NCBI GenBank assembly: GCA_947487155.1
Contig: CANKVS010000003.1
Location: 28,787-92,786, forward strand
Length of the DNA stretch: 64,000 bases
Direction of reading: 5' to 3'
Origin: an uncultured Flaviramulus sp.
GTDB lineage: Bacteria; Bacteroidota; Bacteroidia; Flavobacteriales; Flavobacteriaceae
In this document: piece by piece, positions 62,516-64,000 of the stretch
How positions within the stretch are numbered: the first letter of the stretch is position 1
Layout: the number at the start of each line of letters is the position of its first letter
Translations under genes and position numbers: made by a program
Notes under the pieces: generated by a model
What the model was told of the DNA's origin: nothing
What the model saw: the letters and a program-made list of their open reading frames with translations, nothing else
Database searches by the model: none

Positions 62516-63619
62516 ATGACAGCACATGAATTACTATACACTCTAGCACTCCAACATATTAGAAATATTGGTGATATTACTCCTAAAAAACTTATTGCTC
62601 ATTGTGGTTCTGCTGAAGCGGTTTTAAAAGAAAAAAAGCAGAATCTCCTTAAAATTGATGGTGTTGGAAATGTTATTTTAAGTGATTTGTTTGAAACAAA
62701 TCATTTAAAACTTGCCGAAAAGGAAATAGCATTTATAAAAGAAAATAACCTTAAGGTTTTATATTTTAAAGATGAAAGCTACCCCGAAAAATTAAAACAC
62801 TGTATAGACGGACCAATATTGTTATTTCAATCTGGGAATATCAATTTAAAGCAACAGCATATTATTAGTATTGTTGGCGCAAGAAAAATAACAACCAACG
62901 GTATTGCATTTTGTGAAAAATTGGTTGAAACACTTAAACCTTATAACCCTATTATTATTTCTGGTTTTGCTTATGGCACCGATATTACTGCGCATAAAGC
63001 AGCACTAAAACAAGATTTACAAACTATTGGCTGTTTAGCACATGGCTTAAATCAAATTTACCCAAAAGCACATAAAAAGTATATGGTTGATATAGAAAAA
63101 CATGGCGGGTTTTTCACAGACTTTTGGAGTAGCGATACTTTTGATCGGAATAATTTTTTAAAACGAAATAGAATTATAGCTGGTTTAAGTGAAGCGACTA
63201 TTGTTATAGAATCTGCCGAAAAAGGTGGTAGTTTAGTTACCGCAGATATTGCTAATTCGTATAATAGAGATGTATTTGCTGTTCCAGGACGTATTACCGA
63301 CTTGCAAAGCGTTGGATGCAATAATTTAATTAAGCACCAAAAAGCCTATATGCTTTCTACCCCTTTAGATGTCCCTTATATTTTGAATTGGCAATTGAAG
63401 GACAGTGAAAAACCAAGCATTCAAAAGCAGTTATTTGTAGATCTTGATGATACTGAAAAGGTGATATATAATTATTTAAAAGAAAATAATAAACAACCAT
63501 TAGATGGTATTGCCCTAAATTGTAATCTTCCCATTTTTAAAGTAGCTAGTATATTATTAACTATGGAACTTAAAGGCGTTATTAGACCGTTACCTGGGAA
63601 ATTGTTTGAGGGAATTTAA
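62516..63619 (+). CDS. dprA: DNA-processing protein DprA
   Basis: 367 residues. DprA loads RecA on incoming single-stranded DNA during natural transformation. The order is: N-terminal helix-hairpin-helix/SAM-like region (about 1-75; LLKIDGVGNVILSDL), extended Rossmann domain with ISIVGARKITTNGIAFCEKLVE, IISGFAYGTDITAHKAAL, CLAHGLNQIYPKAHKK, LKRNRIIAGLSEATIVIESAEKGGSLVTA (about 115-275), and a C-terminal winged helix (KVIYNYLKENNKQPLDGIALNCNLP). Full length. No other competence gene is visible nearby. Confidence 0.96.
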   Translation: MTAHELLYTLALQHIRNIGDITPKKLIAHCGSAEAVLKEKKQNLLKIDGVGNVILSDLFETNHLKLAEKEIAFIKENNLKVLYFKDESYPEKLKHCIDGPILLFQSGNINLKQQHIISIVGARKITTNGIAFCEKLVETLKPYNPIIISGFAYGTDITAHKAALKQDLQTIGCLAHGLNQIYPKAHKKYMVDIEKHGGFFTDFWSSDTFDRNNFLKRNRIIAGLSEATIVIESAEKGGSLVTADIANSYNRDVFAVPGRITDLQSVGCNNLIKHQKAYMLSTPLDVPYILNWQLKDSEKPSIQKQLFVDLDDTEKVIYNYLKENNKQPLDGIALNCNLPIFKVASILLTMELKGVIRPLPGKLFEGI

Positions 63620-63639
63620 ATTCCTGCGAACGCAGGAAT
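63620..63639. repeat. Perfect ATTCCTGCG-AA-CGCAGGAAT hairpin
   Basis: A nine-pair stem with a two-base loop immediately after the dprA stop. It is the best-conserved copy of the TTCCTGC/GCAGGAA group. There is no T tract, so it may not be a terminator. Confidence 0.65.
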
Positions 63640-63880
63640 CTCATAAACTGGAGGTCTAATTATGATTGATAATGTGAATCTAGAATTAGATAACTTTTTA
63701 GGCACTTTCAGGAGTAAGGTTAATTTTTAGAAACATAATGTTTTTAGGACTTTCCTTGATGAATATTTTAGGGTCATTTTCATACTAGAGCTCATTTTTT
63801 TCAATGATTGTAGCTTAAAACTTAATTTAGGTAAGGTTTGGAGCTAGGTATCCCTATACAATTACTTTTCTTGACTTGGG
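63640..63880. other. Intergenic region between dprA and the partial transposase
   Basis: 241 bases. No gene longer than ~22 codons and no clear promoter or terminator. It may be the right flank of an element whose coding part begins beyond the window. Confidence 0.4.
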
Positions 63881-64000
63881 TTAAACTACCTGTTGTAGCA
63901 GTGTTTTGGCCTTTCGTCTTCCGATTTCAAGGGCATTGGCAGTATGTATGCCAAAGAATATCCATAATGTTTCCGTTGCCTTGGTCCTGGCCTTTATTTT
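63881..64000 (-). CDS. C-terminal end of a probable transposase, cut by the window edge
   Basis: On the minus strand the frame is open from the right edge to TAA at 63881-63883, giving 39 residues: KIKARTKATETLWIFFGIHTA, then NALEIGRRKAKTLLQQVV. Basic and aromatic content and the phrase LWIFFGIHTANALEIGRRK look like transposase C-termini of the DDE type I have seen in Bacteroidetes. I could not name the IS family. The remainder lies outside the window. Confidence 0.35.
   Translation of the reverse strand, partial: KIKARTKATETLWIFFGIHTANALEIGRRKAKTLLQQVV

Noticed and set aside
1..64000. tRNA, rRNA, CRISPR array, replication origin
   Set aside because: No cloverleaf, rRNA stretches, regular repeats with spacers or DnaA-box clusters were noticed on reading both strands. 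I could not run a dedicated search.

Overview
The window looks like chromosome of a low-GC marine or soil member of the Flavobacteriia (Bacteroidetes). Four independent signs agree. (1) Promoters match the Bacteroidetes consensus TTTG-N19-TAnnTTTG, with one perfect copy upstream of the cystathionine gamma-synthase gene. (2) Type IX secretion components and cargo are present: a PorZ-like protein and a large secreted protein with a C-terminal sorting domain. (3) Protein families typical of the phylum are present: HU-CCDC81/SPOR protein, small YceI protein, ~800-residue double-FtsX permeases and a TonB-dependent receptor. (4) Intergenic regions are AT-rich and lack clear Shine-Dalgarno sites. No rRNA, tRNA or CRISPR array was recognised.

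Layout. 1-7.6 kb: end of kbl, secreted or membrane proteins, a membrane-anchored winged-helix regulator, YceI, a seven-bladed WD40 protein, a Crp/Fnr remnant, a WYL regulator, a zinc-ribbon protein, a HEAT-like protein and an LD-carboxypeptidase. 7.8-10.7 kb: metG, ferritin and a tiny Cys/Lys-rich protein. 10.7-32.8 kb: the most striking locus. A histidine kinase and an NtrC-type sigma54 activator are divergent from a run of HlyD-type adaptor, ATPase, six tandem double-FtsX permeases, a second unusual ATPase, a 70-residue protein and a TolC-type outer membrane protein. A 51-residue FecR-like N-terminal mini-protein sits between permeases 3 and 4, and permease 3 carries a frameshift. 32.8-38.7 kb: galactose block galT-galK-galM-GntR regulator, divergent from a sodium/sugar symporter, with a perfect 18-bp palindrome between the two promoters.

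38.8-49.6 kb: ArsC/Spx-like protein, DinB-like protein, lipoprotein, cystathionine gamma-synthase, an outer membrane beta-barrel candidate, glutamate dehydrogenase, porZ-recO and a TonB-dependent receptor. 49.7-55.5 kb: T9SS cargo, recX, a cupin/JmjC-like protein and an IS110-family element whose transposase is split at a T TTG GGG heptamer. 55.5-63.6 kb: bioB, a LytS/LytTR two-component pair interrupted by a repeat, an oxidoreductase, a thioesterase, HU/SPOR protein, an 8-TM protein and dprA. The last 120 bases hold the 3' end of what is probably a transposase on the minus strand.

The transporter locus reads as one sensory and efflux module. The kinase and activator probably sense envelope stress and switch on an inner-membrane permease array that shares one or two ATPases, one adaptor and one outer-membrane channel. 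Its substrate cannot be told from the sequence. Dispersed 80-95 bp imperfect palindromes (GTCATTACGA ... GCAATGAC) and short TTCCTGC/GCAGGAA hairpins occur in several intergenic regions, and one forms the last codons of a sensor kinase gene.
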